28,105 bases of DNA from a virus: IMG/VR virus record IMGVR_UViG_3300025594_000048, positions 1-28,105 of that record. One strand, given 5' to 3'. Shown here one piece after another: positions 21,580-28,105 of the stretch (within the stretch, counting starts at the first letter, position 1; each line of letters opens with the position of its first letter). The position numbers and the translations under genes were made by a program. Under the pieces are notes generated by a model, which was not told the origin of the DNA, did no database searches, and saw only the letters and a list, made by a program, of their open reading frames with translations.

Positions 21580-21613
21580 AAAAAAGCCCCTACAGCTCAA
21601 TGGCTGTAGGGGC
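21580..21613 (-). terminator. Rho-independent terminator between late genes and int
   Basis: An 11-bp perfect stem, GCCCCTACAGC and GCTGTAGGGGC, with a 6-base loop is followed on the minus strand by six T. It would stop leftward late transcription before int, both in the free and integrated state. Confidence 0.88.
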
Positions 21614-21622
21614 CCTAATGAT

Positions 21623-21642
21623 TGGCGGAGAAAGAGGGATTT
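21623..21642. other. attP: attP core: identity with the 3' end of tRNA-Ser
   Basis: On the minus strand the DNA reads AATCCCTCTTTCTCCGCCA, the form of the last 19 bases of a bacterial tRNA-Ser gene (T-arm, acceptor TTTCTCC, discriminator G, CCA). The full tRNA is absent. Beside a tyrosine integrase this is the expected attP core, predicting integration into a host tRNA-Ser gene that the phage restores. Confidence 0.82.
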
Positions 21643-21693
21643 TCTACCGTGTAATGGATAAAGTTGTTCTATTTCAGGGGGTTACCTTCTATA

Positions 21694-21710
21694 TAATACT
21701 ATTACTAATA
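21694..21710 (-). promoter_or_regulatory. Degenerate operator near attP
   Basis: On the minus strand TATTAG-TAATA-GTATTA, the same form as at 4585 and 20257. TATTAT (21698-21693) is at the usual -10 place; no good -35. It faces int through the terminator. Apart from this site, the palindromes and two micro-genes I see nothing in 21646-21982. Confidence 0.45.
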
Positions 21711-21772
21711 TTATCTTGGCGTTGGCTAACCTATTGATAACTCTATATATTTTAGTTTAGGTTATTTCTTAT

Positions 21773-21787
21773 TGTGCCATTGGCACA
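21773..21787. repeat. 15-bp palindrome after micro-gene
   Basis: TGTGCCA-T-TGGCACA, perfect arms of seven. It lies one base past the stop of the 21-aa gene; no T-run follows. Possibly a regulator site or RNA 3' hairpin. Confidence 0.6.
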
Positions 21788-21788
21788 C

Positions 21789-21854
21789 TTACAGGTCTTG
21801 CTTGGCTATCGCGCCTAGTGCTACAAGTATAAATCCTATTACGTACAGTATCAT
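21789..21854 (-). CDS. 21-aa membrane micro-protein
   Basis: ATG at 21854 has AGAGGT five bases upstream. The product is one hydrophobic helix (MILYVIGFILVALGAI) with a short KQDL tail. The ribosome site and composition support translation, but such a short frame can be chance. It is the last leftward gene before attP. Confidence 0.45.
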   Translation of the reverse strand: MILYVIGFILVALGAIAKQDL

Positions 21855-21953
21855 AACTACCTCTGGTTGATTGAGGTGCAATTATAAATACTATCGTAGA
21901 TGATTGATAATGCTTACTTTTAATGCATTCCATACCTTATATGATATGGCTTT

Positions 21954-21979
21954 TGGTACCGTAATCGATTACGGTACCA
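21954..21979. repeat. 26-bp perfect uninterrupted palindrome
   Basis: TGGTACCGTAATC and its exact reverse complement meet with no spacer, three bases past the stop of the 26-aa gene. No T-run follows in the leftward direction. It could be an mRNA 3' hairpin or a dimer-protein binding site. Confidence 0.8.
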
Positions 21980-21982
21980 TCA

Positions 21983-22063
21983 CTACTTGACCTTCTTCTT
22001 AGGCTTCTTCTTAGGCTTGTCTTTCTGATTCAGATAACACTGCTTACCTTTTTCTACGTGCAT
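21983..22063 (-). CDS. 26-aa lysine-rich micro-protein
   Basis: ATG at 22063 has AGGAG seven bases upstream and follows the membrane-protein gene closely. The tail is KPKKKPKKKVK, similar to the lysine-rich proteins beside the small terminase. Function unknown. Confidence 0.6.
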   Translation of the reverse strand: MHVEKGKQCYLNQKDKPKKKPKKKVK

Positions 22064-22072
22064 AATTTTCTC

Positions 22073-22561
22073 CTAAGCCACGTTGGCTTGTTGAATAGTT
22101 ACGGCCAAGAACATGTATATTTTGTATAGAGCGCCACACATCACAAGAATCAGCGCACTCTGCACGGTTGCCCAGAAGGCGTTCTTACGTTTGCGCGCCT
22201 GCTGATAAATTGTTTTCTCGCGCTGCGCCTTAATCCTTCGGCGGAGGTCTACCAATTCTTGGTATCCAGTAGGTCCATACGCATACAAAAGCAACGTGCG
22301 AAGCTCTTTTTCTTGCACCAGCGCTTTCTTTTTGGCCGAATAAATATTAAGTGCTTCTTCTTCTACCGACCTACCTGCAACGATCCGTTTAAACAACGGA
22401 GGGTTGTTAGCCTCACGCTCGGCCTCTTGCAGGTCTGACATAGCCCCATACCACTTGCCAATTTGACCTAGTGTTTCTTCGACGTCACGTCCCATCGACA
22501 CCATTTTTTTAACGGTGTTGAACGCAGCGGTCGCTGTCGCAATAGCAGTGATCGGGTCCAT
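22073..22561 (-). CDS. Tail-module membrane protein, 162 aa
   Basis: Start at 22561 is set by GGAGG six bases upstream; the longer frame from 22597 would invade the previous gene. Begins MDPITAIATATAAFNTVKKMV. The middle is helical and charged (EEEALNIYSAKKKALVQEKEL), and residues 128-150 form a C-terminal membrane helix. Proteins of this layout recur in aquatic phage tail modules without assigned function. A lysis role (holin or spanin) is conceivable; no endolysin is seen in the window. Confidence 0.65.
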   Translation of the reverse strand: MDPITAIATATAAFNTVKKMVSMGRDVEETLGQIGKWYGAMSDLQEAEREANNPPLFKRIVAGRSVEEEALNIYSAKKKALVQEKELRTLLLYAYGPTGYQELVDLRRRIKAQREKTIYQQARKRKNAFWATVQSALILVMCGALYKIYMFLAVTIQQANVA

Positions 22562-22562
22562 C

Positions 22563-23009
22563 TTAGCCTCCAGGAACAGTCGGCCATGACACCTCATCTA
22601 GTGAATTGATTTCAGAGTAGTTTGCGGGAACGTCTCGCAATGCCTGTCTATAGGTCACCCATGCTGCTTGAACTTCGTCAGTCAGAGGGCTGTCTGGGAA
22701 CTGTGTCCAGTCCGAACGAAACAGCTTCCTGTCGCGGAGATCACGCAGCTCAGCCGCTAGATCTACAGCGTCTAGGTTCCATTGGTAGTTTTCCCAATAG
22801 TGGTAGATTGAGGGGCGTTCAGGTTTGGTTTTGACCCAGACGTCGCGCCAGTACCAATTAGTCGCCACGTTAATATCATCTTCTGTATAGGCAAACCCAT
22901 GCACCGTTTCTTCGCCGACCTGTTCACCCTCAGTAAACGCTGTGTCTTCCGAAGGGTGAACGATAGATTTGATCTCACCATGTGTGTTCACAAACGCAAA
23001 CTTCATCAT
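22563..23009 (-). CDS. Phage tail assembly chaperone-like protein, 148 aa
   Basis: The C-terminal segment LRDLRDRKLFRSDWTQFPDSPLTDEVQAAWVTYRQALRD (about residues 87-125) is the pattern of Phage_tail_APC, found beside tail-fibre genes and thought to help fibre assembly. The front half is strand-rich. Start is 23009 or 23006. It sits directly behind the small tail proteins, as expected. Confidence 0.75.
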   Translation of the reverse strand: MMKFAFVNTHGEIKSIVHPSEDTAFTEGEQVGEETVHGFAYTEDDINVATNWYWRDVWVKTKPERPSIYHYWENYQWNLDAVDLAAELRDLRDRKLFRSDWTQFPDSPLTDEVQAAWVTYRQALRDVPANYSEINSLDEVSWPTVPGG

Positions 23010-23767
23010 ACGATATACCCAACCATTTCTGTCCTATGCCCTTTCCATACCCGTGTGTATTCAGTTTGTTCATTCGTACCACCGCCTGCACTTTGAACAT
23101 GTGTGCTAAAAGTCGGAGGAGTTGTGTTGTAGTTCCAAGCTCCTAGCCGTGATTTAGTAACATACTCCCTATCTGCGGAAGGCCCAAAAGTTCTGCGGTA
23201 CAACCCGCCGTAATTCATTGCTAACGCGTAGGTGTTCAGTAAGTCAGTAACGCTGGTCGCTGTGTGCCAGACCCCAGCACCGAAATCGGTTTCTGTAACT
23301 TCATGATGTCGCGCTGAACGAACACGGAACGTGGGCTTCTCTGTCGTAAAACTAAGTGTGCCATCCGTGCGGTATACATTTAGCCCGTAGTTCGCAGGAC
23401 TTTGCCCGCTGATTAAAGAGTCATCAAACAAGCTGCAGCGCTGAATAATTGCGTAGTCGCAAGCCGCCATTGCTAAGATTACCGTACCGTAAGCACAGTT
23501 CATGTACGCTCTGCGAATCCTGGTCCCGCCTGGAGTAGTAGTGTCCATGTAATTCGCGAATATCCGATACTGTAAAGTCGTGTTGGGGTCATGCGGTTTC
23601 GCGATGACCAATATGTCGTCTGGATAACTAGAAGGTATTGTCACGTAATTAACTGAGTAAGCATCACTAGCTGGTACAATGCCGGTCGATAAAACTTGGA
23701 ACCCTTGAGTAGTCTCATCGATTTGAGTAAACCCAGAGTTATTATATGCACGGAATCCGTAAGCCAT
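23006..23767 (-). CDS. Small tail protein, DUF6453-like, 253 aa
   Basis: Begins MAYGFRAYNNSGFTQIDETTQGFQV, the same N-terminal layout as the 106-aa protein upstream, and similar to short tail-tip proteins of lambda-like phages. The rest is beta-rich with many Tyr, Thr and Asn. TAATG overlap with the gene before. Probably a virion or fibre-associated protein; exact place unknown. Confidence 0.6.
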   Translation of the reverse strand: MAYGFRAYNNSGFTQIDETTQGFQVLSTGIVPASDAYSVNYVTIPSSYPDDILVIAKPHDPNTTLQYRIFANYMDTTTPGGTRIRRAYMNCAYGTVILAMAACDYAIIQRCSLFDDSLISGQSPANYGLNVYRTDGTLSFTTEKPTFRVRSARHHEVTETDFGAGVWHTATSVTDLLNTYALAMNYGGLYRRTFGPSADREYVTKSRLGAWNYNTTPPTFSTHVQSAGGGTNEQTEYTRVWKGHRTEMVGYIV

Positions 23768-24087
23768 TATTGATTCAACTTAAATACGCTTACACGGTAC
23801 TGGATCGAGCCATACCCAGAAGTATTGTATGCGGGGTTTTTATTACGAACGGTAATGGTGTTCGTAGTTGACTCCGCCTCGAGAAAGTAATTAACGGGTA
23901 TAACATTCATGCCCCAATCACCACTACTAATATCATACCCGCCGCCAACAGTAATTGTAGCCGTAGCGCTACCGCCGCCTAATAAAGTCCCAGAATAATA
24001 TGCATAATGCATGACTTGTTTGTCACCTGGATCTAGGCGCAGTTTCGGCGGATTATCATTAGTCCAAACGCGAATGCCATGAGCCAT
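23767..24087 (-). CDS. Small tail protein, 106 aa, related to its neighbour
   Basis: Begins MAHGIRVWTNDNPPKLRL, parallel to MAYGFRAYNNSG in the next gene. Gly/Ser-rich loop (GTLLGGGSATATITVGGG) then beta strands. Coupled by TAATG on both sides. Likely a paralogue of the 253-aa protein in its front part. Confidence 0.6.
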   Translation of the reverse strand: MAHGIRVWTNDNPPKLRLDPGDKQVMHYAYYSGTLLGGGSATATITVGGGYDISSGDWGMNVIPVNYFLEAESTTNTITVRNKNPAYNTSGYGSIQYRVSVFKLNQ

Positions 24088-25907
24088 TACAGAGCCCCCA
24101 ACTTGACACGGAGCGCGCCCGTCGAATCGAAGACCTGGATGTTGCTCCCTTGAATAACCATTCGTGCTCCGGTGTTCGCGCTCTTCAAATTAATCGTCGC
24201 ACCTGTACCAACAAGCTCTAGTTTATTGACGTTAATACTGCCTGAATCAATTCGATCTGAACTAATAAAGCCCGACGTTATTTTATCTGCGCCCAGAGTT
24301 CCAATCTTTGCGTCAGTGATACTTGCATCGAGGATCGCGGCTGCTTTGATGTAGGTAGTACCGCCTTGAATAAAAAACGGGATGTTCGCTGCGGTGGGAC
24401 TAGTAGTACCAAGACCGTCAGCTACTGAAGCGGGGTCAATGACCGCGAACTTATCAGCGCGGACAATGAATGCAGAGCTTGGCCCCGCGGTCGTGAGCGT
24501 GTTACTTAAACCGAAACCGGCTACGTGTCCGTTCGCGTCAATCTTTACAGAGTACTGCCCTTCTAAGTCACCGATGTCACTGGCGTTAGCTGAGTATGCT
24601 TGCTCTACGGTTACACCTGTCCCACCAGTATTATTTAATCTAGCAGTCAAGCCATTGACTGTAGACGACGCCGCTGTTGCAGAGCCATCAGCAGCCGTTG
24701 CACTAGAAGCAGCATTAGTCGAATAAGTACCGGCGCTCGAGGCACTAGAAGCAGCATTAGTCGCAGATGTGTTAGCAGCGCTGGCAGACGTACCAGCAGC
24801 CGACTCACTTGCAGACGCATTACTTGCGCTAGTTGATGCAGCACTAGCCGAGTTAGCCGAATTTGACTCAGCAGTCTCTGCATTAGTTTTAGCAGTTGTA
24901 GCGGTGACACTCGCATTCTGTGATGCGGTAGAGGCCGTCCCAGCAGCAGTTGCATAAGTGTTGGCATTTGACGCGCTGGTCGAGGCTGCGGTTGCTGAAG
25001 AGCCTGCGTTATTTTCGCTAGATGCCGCATTGGTAGCAGATGTCGATGCAGAGGAAGCAGAACCCGCAGCGCCAGTTGCAGAATTCGACGCGGCATTTGC
25101 AGAAGTGCTCGCCGCAGATTGTGCAGTCTCTGCATTTGTCTCAGCGATCTCTGCATTATCTTCAGCAGTTTCGGCACCAGCTTGCGCTAATAAAGCTGCT
25201 GTCTTCGCTGCTGTTGCCTCCGCCGCATCAGACGCAGCCGCCGCCGCATTAGTGGCAACACCAGTGATACTCGAACTAAGACTAACAGCCAACTGGCTAT
25301 CAGTTATCGCGCCCGCTAACACTTCTAGCTGGTGAGCAACATCAGTGGCTGTTGTGCCTACGGTGCCTGCCGCAGAGTTAAACGGCCCATAGATATTAGA
25401 TGTAGAGACGGCCCGAACCCAATAGTAGCGAGTAGCATCTCCGCCAACAGGATCTGAGAAAGTAAAGGTAGGTGTAATCCCAGTTAAAGTAGCGTCGCCA
25501 AGAGAGTCGGAAGTGTGGGACCAAACTTCAGTCTGACTAAAGTTCCCGTCGATTGGAGCTGTCCATGACATATTTATAACTGAGTAGGCCCCAGTGACTG
25601 TTAGGTTAGTAATAACTGACGGAGGCGTCAAATCAGTTACTAGGCTTATATCAATCGGCCCCATATCTATGTTGCTAGAGTTGAAGTACCGCTCGTTAAA
25701 ATTAGCACCGTCAAGATTCGCAGCTAACCCGCCAGCGACAAGTTCACGCAGGGTTATCGCCCGATCAATCGGATCACCCCTACGACCCAGCCGTATTTCT
25801 ACGGCTTCAGCTAAGGCTTCTAAGTAACGCCTGGTTTCTGCATCTACAGAAGCTGGCGGTTTCGGTATGCCTGGGACTTTAGTAGGCTCAACAGTGCGTA
25901 CTGTCAC
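24087..25907 (-). CDS. Tail fibre protein with FN3 and lambda J/Stf-like repeats, 606 aa
   Basis: Start GTG at 25907 is chosen: it overlaps the previous stop (GTGA) and has GAGGTG eight bases upstream; the alternative TTG at 25943 would overlap by 40 bases. Domains: helical front with PKPPASVDAETRRYLEALAEAV (about 15-40), an FN3 domain (about 93-185), 200 residues of Ala/Ser/Thr/Asn repeats like the lambda side-fibre shaft (about 218-416), then a J-like C-terminal region (SVKIDANGHVAGFGLSN, AFIVRADKFAVIDP, ITSGFISSDRID). This is the likely host-contact fibre. Confidence 0.8.
   Translation of the reverse strand: MTVRTVEPTKVPGIPKPPASVDAETRRYLEALAEAVEIRLGRRGDPIDRAITLRELVAGGLAANLDGANFNERYFNSSNIDMGPIDISLVTDLTPPSVITNLTVTGAYSVINMSWTAPIDGNFSQTEVWSHTSDSLGDATLTGITPTFTFSDPVGGDATRYYWVRAVSTSNIYGPFNSAAGTVGTTATDVAHQLEVLAGAITDSQLAVSLSSSITGVATNAAAAASDAAEATAAKTAALLAQAGAETAEDNAEIAETNAETAQSAASTSANAASNSATGAAGSASSASTSATNAASSENNAGSSATAASTSASNANTYATAAGTASTASQNASVTATTAKTNAETAESNSANSASAASTSASNASASESAAGTSASAANTSATNAASSASSAGTYSTNAASSATAADGSATAASSTVNGLTARLNNTGGTGVTVEQAYSANASDIGDLEGQYSVKIDANGHVAGFGLSNTLTTAGPSSAFIVRADKFAVIDPASVADGLGTTSPTAANIPFFIQGGTTYIKAAAILDASITDAKIGTLGADKITSGFISSDRIDSGSINVNKLELVGTGATINLKSANTGARMVIQGSNIQVFDSTGALRVKLGAL
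24660..25256 (-). repeat. Ala/Ser/Thr/Asn repeat region in the tail fibre gene
   Basis: About 200 codons of imperfect short repeats such as AASTSASNA and SATNAASS. It produces long spurious frames on the opposite strand and other minus frames. Such shafts change length by recombination. Confidence 0.75.
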
Positions 25908-27604
25908 GATTGACGCACCTCGTCCATGCTCTGCGCTAAACAAAACTCATTAATGTCAGTACCCTCGACTTGGATCTCCCACTGTTGAGCGACCACAGCT
26001 GGCATACGCATTATCGGTTCGCGCAAAGTACCGTCACTGATGTTGCTTGGTACAGTGGTAGCCTGCGTATATGTTGCTCCTGGTTTACTTAGTACATAAT
26101 GAGCAACAAGTACCCCGTCCCCCCAGACTTTTACAGTAACTGGGTAGACATCTGCGTCTACAGAGACCCAACCCATAGAAATAGGTGAGGTGCTTATAAA
26201 CTTTTTACTCTTAAACTTCAGTGTGTTTTTACCGCTAGCACCCTGATACTTTTTAATCTTGTTACCGACGATGACATATAGCTGGCCATCTTTAGGGTTA
26301 CGGTAGCCGCCTCGAATATCGGCTGCCACGGTCAGTGTAGAGAGTGCGGCCTCACCGCCTCGCGGATCATAGACCCAACCCCCACCCGCGTGAAATGCAA
26401 CGTATGTACCTTCGTGACGAAAAGCGCGAATCGTTGTAGGATTGAAGTCCGCGTTCCATTGCTTAACCGAAACCTGTGACTTAGTTACTACTTGTCCCTG
26501 CGAGCTTTGCAAAGAACATAAACCGTCTGGCCCTGCATAGAGTACATAATCACCCATGTCTACTACACTGCGTGCGTTCACACACGCTTGCGCTAGATCA
26601 ACGCGGATCGCGGTCATGGCTGACGGTTCGGTGCCCGTGATAAAATAAGGCTGTCCATCGGTCAACGCTGCAACACCATTAGCCGTTGAAGCAATAGCAA
26701 CGATGTCTTCTTCAGTCGTGATCCTGTATTGGATTGGCCAGGCGTGTGGTAAAAATGGTTCAGATAAGCAGAACCGTTTGCCTGTAAAACCTGCCATCGT
26801 GCCTTGAGATAAAGGTATTAAACCTTTCAAAGGGCCATCGGGATACAAGCTACTATCGTCTGGCGGACCAATCCACGTAGCGCTGGGTATAATCTCCCCC
26901 AAGTTAGCAGAAGACGTAGTGTCTGTGTACGTCGTCGAGTTGTAGGAGATCTGTGTGAGGAACTGAAACTGCGTATTCGTAGAACCAGTATTGCTGCGGT
27001 AGATCCGCTTTAACGAGCCAGCACCGAAGTTATAGTTGCCTGAAGGATTGTTGGACGTAGGTAGTGTTAGCGCAACAGTTTCCGTAGTAGTGATGTCTAG
27101 AATTCCAGACGCCGCACTCGGGGGGCCTTCTTCGCCCATAGCTGTAACCAAAGTATAAACGTACGAAACGCTATTCGGGGTCTCACCTTCCGCAACATCG
27201 CCGGACTTCTCAGCAGTAAGACCTGCCGATGGAGCGGGAACACCGAGCCGGTAAGAGTTAACCGGATACCCTGAACTACCACTCACGAGCGTAGCCACTG
27301 TACCGACGCGAGGGTAATCATCACCCGTAAAGTATAGACGGTCAGTAGTATCGCCAGGGATCGGACCAGGGACTACGGATACATCTTCATTAGACCACTC
27401 TAGCCATGAAGTATCGCGATAGTAGTATATTGACCGACGCCCAGTATTTTGCAGGGTGTACGCGTCTACGTCTGCGTTAGTCGCGGCCAGTCGACCAGAT
27501 TCGAAGTCTATGTTCTCCGCTATCTGGCCAAACTTTTCGTTAAGCAGACGAGCGGTGACCGCTGGAGCGATACCGCTGAACCTGTCCCTCTTAAAATAAA
27601 CCAT
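25904..27604 (-). CDS. Large virion protein, tail-associated, 566 aa
   Basis: GAGGT four bases before ATG 27604. The front (MVYFKRDRFSGIAPAVTARLLNEKFGQIAENIDFESGRLAATN) is a pattern common in podovirus-type virion proteins. The body is beta-rich, with Tyr/Gly repeats such as KRIYRSNTGSTNTQFQFLT and DGLCSLQSSQGQVV that suggest a beta-propeller or multi-blade fold. It lies just before the fibre gene, so it probably anchors or caps the tail. No enzyme motif seen. Confidence 0.65.
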   Translation of the reverse strand: MVYFKRDRFSGIAPAVTARLLNEKFGQIAENIDFESGRLAATNADVDAYTLQNTGRRSIYYYRDTSWLEWSNEDVSVVPGPIPGDTTDRLYFTGDDYPRVGTVATLVSGSSGYPVNSYRLGVPAPSAGLTAEKSGDVAEGETPNSVSYVYTLVTAMGEEGPPSAASGILDITTTETVALTLPTSNNPSGNYNFGAGSLKRIYRSNTGSTNTQFQFLTQISYNSTTYTDTTSSANLGEIIPSATWIGPPDDSSLYPDGPLKGLIPLSQGTMAGFTGKRFCLSEPFLPHAWPIQYRITTEEDIVAIASTANGVAALTDGQPYFITGTEPSAMTAIRVDLAQACVNARSVVDMGDYVLYAGPDGLCSLQSSQGQVVTKSQVSVKQWNADFNPTTIRAFRHEGTYVAFHAGGGWVYDPRGGEAALSTLTVAADIRGGYRNPKDGQLYVIVGNKIKKYQGASGKNTLKFKSKKFISTSPISMGWVSVDADVYPVTVKVWGDGVLVAHYVLSKPGATYTQATTVPSNISDGTLREPIMRMPAVVAQQWEIQVEGTDINEFCLAQSMDEVRQS

Positions 27605-27611
27605 TTATACC

Positions 27612-27836
27612 TCATTCGTCGGCGTCAGTTACAGCCTTCTCGATCATTGCAGCCAAGTTCTGGACAGCAAGATCGTGGATAGCGGCTTGACGCTTCGCGC
27701 CCATCGCCATTTCGCTTGCTTGCTGATGCAGCGAAAGCATTTCTTTGACTTGATCGCTCAGCCCAGCGACTGGGTAAGTTTTTTCGCCAATCGTAATTGT
27801 TTGTTCTGCTTCGGTTTTATCTGCTAATTCAGTCAT
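27612..27836 (-). CDS. Small DUF6447-like protein, 74 aa
   Basis: AAGGAA upstream of ATG 27836. The middle ITIGEKTYPVAGLSDQVKEMLSLHQQ resembles a small phage family (DUF6447-type) of unknown function, often next to virion genes. Helical second half. It stands first after the strong palindrome at 27861 and is followed at eight bases by the 566-aa gene. Confidence 0.6.
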   Translation of the reverse strand: MTELADKTEAEQTITIGEKTYPVAGLSDQVKEMLSLHQQASEMAMGAKRQAAIHDLAVQNLAAMIEKAVTDADE

Positions 27837-27860
27837 CGTAGATTCCTTCAGGGTGTATGG

Positions 27861-27897
27861 ACTACCATTATATTAGCTAGACTAATATAATGGTAGT
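27861..27897 (-). promoter_or_regulatory. Longest operator: perfect 16-bp arms around the TATTAG core
   Basis: ACTACCATTATATTAG (27861-27876) and its exact complement (27882-27897) around CTAGA. On the minus strand the arm contains TATAAT (27872-27867), a perfect -10, ahead of the tail operon; no good -35 is found. This is the strongest copy of the family. Confidence 0.75.
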
Positions 27898-27944
27898 TAA
27901 AAAAGTTTGTTTTGTTGTTTGGCGTTATTGCCATCTATCTTTAA

Positions 27945-28105
27945 TTATTGATTGTATCGAGCGTAGGCTTTAACAGCCCCATACTCCAATGTGTCTTTAT
28001 GAAATACAAAACCCCAACACCAGACTACATCACACTCAGTGTGTGTGTTGTCAAAGAGAGGGTAATCTAGCCCCTGAGCTGCACAGAAATCCTTGATACG
28101 CCTTG
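27945..28105 (-). CDS. C-terminal 52 residues of a virion-module protein (cut by window edge)
   Basis: One open minus-strand frame enters from the right edge and stops at 27945-27947. It reads as coding (CAAQGLDYPLFDNTHTECDVV, then EYGAVKAYARYNQ), Cys and Trp-rich in the middle. The start is outside the window. No family recognised. The gap 27898-27944 to the operator shows no clear terminator. Confidence 0.55.
   Translation of the reverse strand, partial: RRIKDFCAAQGLDYPLFDNTHTECDVVWCWGFVFHKDTLEYGAVKAYARYNQ

Noticed and set aside
21605-21660. A complete tRNA-Ser gene
   Set aside because: Only the 3' end is present; no D-arm or anticodon arm can be found next to it.
24172-25335. Several long Ala/Leu-rich rightward frames and a 176-aa leftward frame
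   Set aside because: Shadows of the Ala/Ser/Thr repeat region of the tail fibre gene.

Overview
The window is part of the genome of a tailed, temperate, double-stranded DNA bacteriophage, probably from an aquatic Gram-negative host (the host is an inference: a CsrA homologue, tRNA-Ser with encoded CCA, AGGAGG-type ribosome sites). It holds a tyrosine integrase next to an attP-like core, a Cro/CI-type repressor, a complete replication module and most of a tail module. There are no host genes, and phage genes lie on both sides of attP, so this looks like the free phage genome and not an integrated prophage. Both window ends cut leftward genes.

Layout. (1) 1-1961, leftward: HNH endonuclease, an 88-residue protein, small terminase subunit, three tiny lysine-rich proteins and the start of a zinc-ribbon gene. 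(2) 1962-3717: intergenic DNA, small genes and a 300-bp repeat field (2815-3118) that looks like an iteron origin. (3) 2210-9394, rightward: about 25 small, tightly overlapping early genes, including a lysine-tailed 231-residue protein, a BPSL0761-like protein and a DUF932 protein. (4) 9394-19540, rightward: family A DNA polymerase, phage CsrA, AEP primase/SF3 helicase, Cas4-like nuclease, gp88-like protein, SNF2 helicase, a 229-residue conserved protein and VRR-NUC nuclease. (5) 19561-21642: repressor, excisionase-like HTH protein, integrase (leftward), terminator and attP. (6) 21789-28105, leftward: two micro-proteins, a membrane protein, tail assembly chaperone, small tail proteins, a lambda J/Stf-like fibre, a large virion protein and a cut gene. 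If the genome is circular or permuted, the leftward genes of parts 6 and 1 join outside the window into one late operon.

The most striking pattern is a scattered 17-bp palindrome, TATTAG-N5-CTAATA. It occurs nine times exactly and about nine more times in degraded form, almost always in gene gaps and on both arms. In the best cases it sits between a sigma70-like -35 box and a -10 box 17 bp apart. This suggests one phage regulator, most simply the repressor at 19561-20133, controls most operons through distributed operators, recalling the many sites used by mycobacteriophage L5 but with symmetric sites. Other points of note are the iteron-like field, the phage CsrA, the tRNA-Ser attP core with a terminator guarding the integrase, and a set of lysine-rich small proteins.
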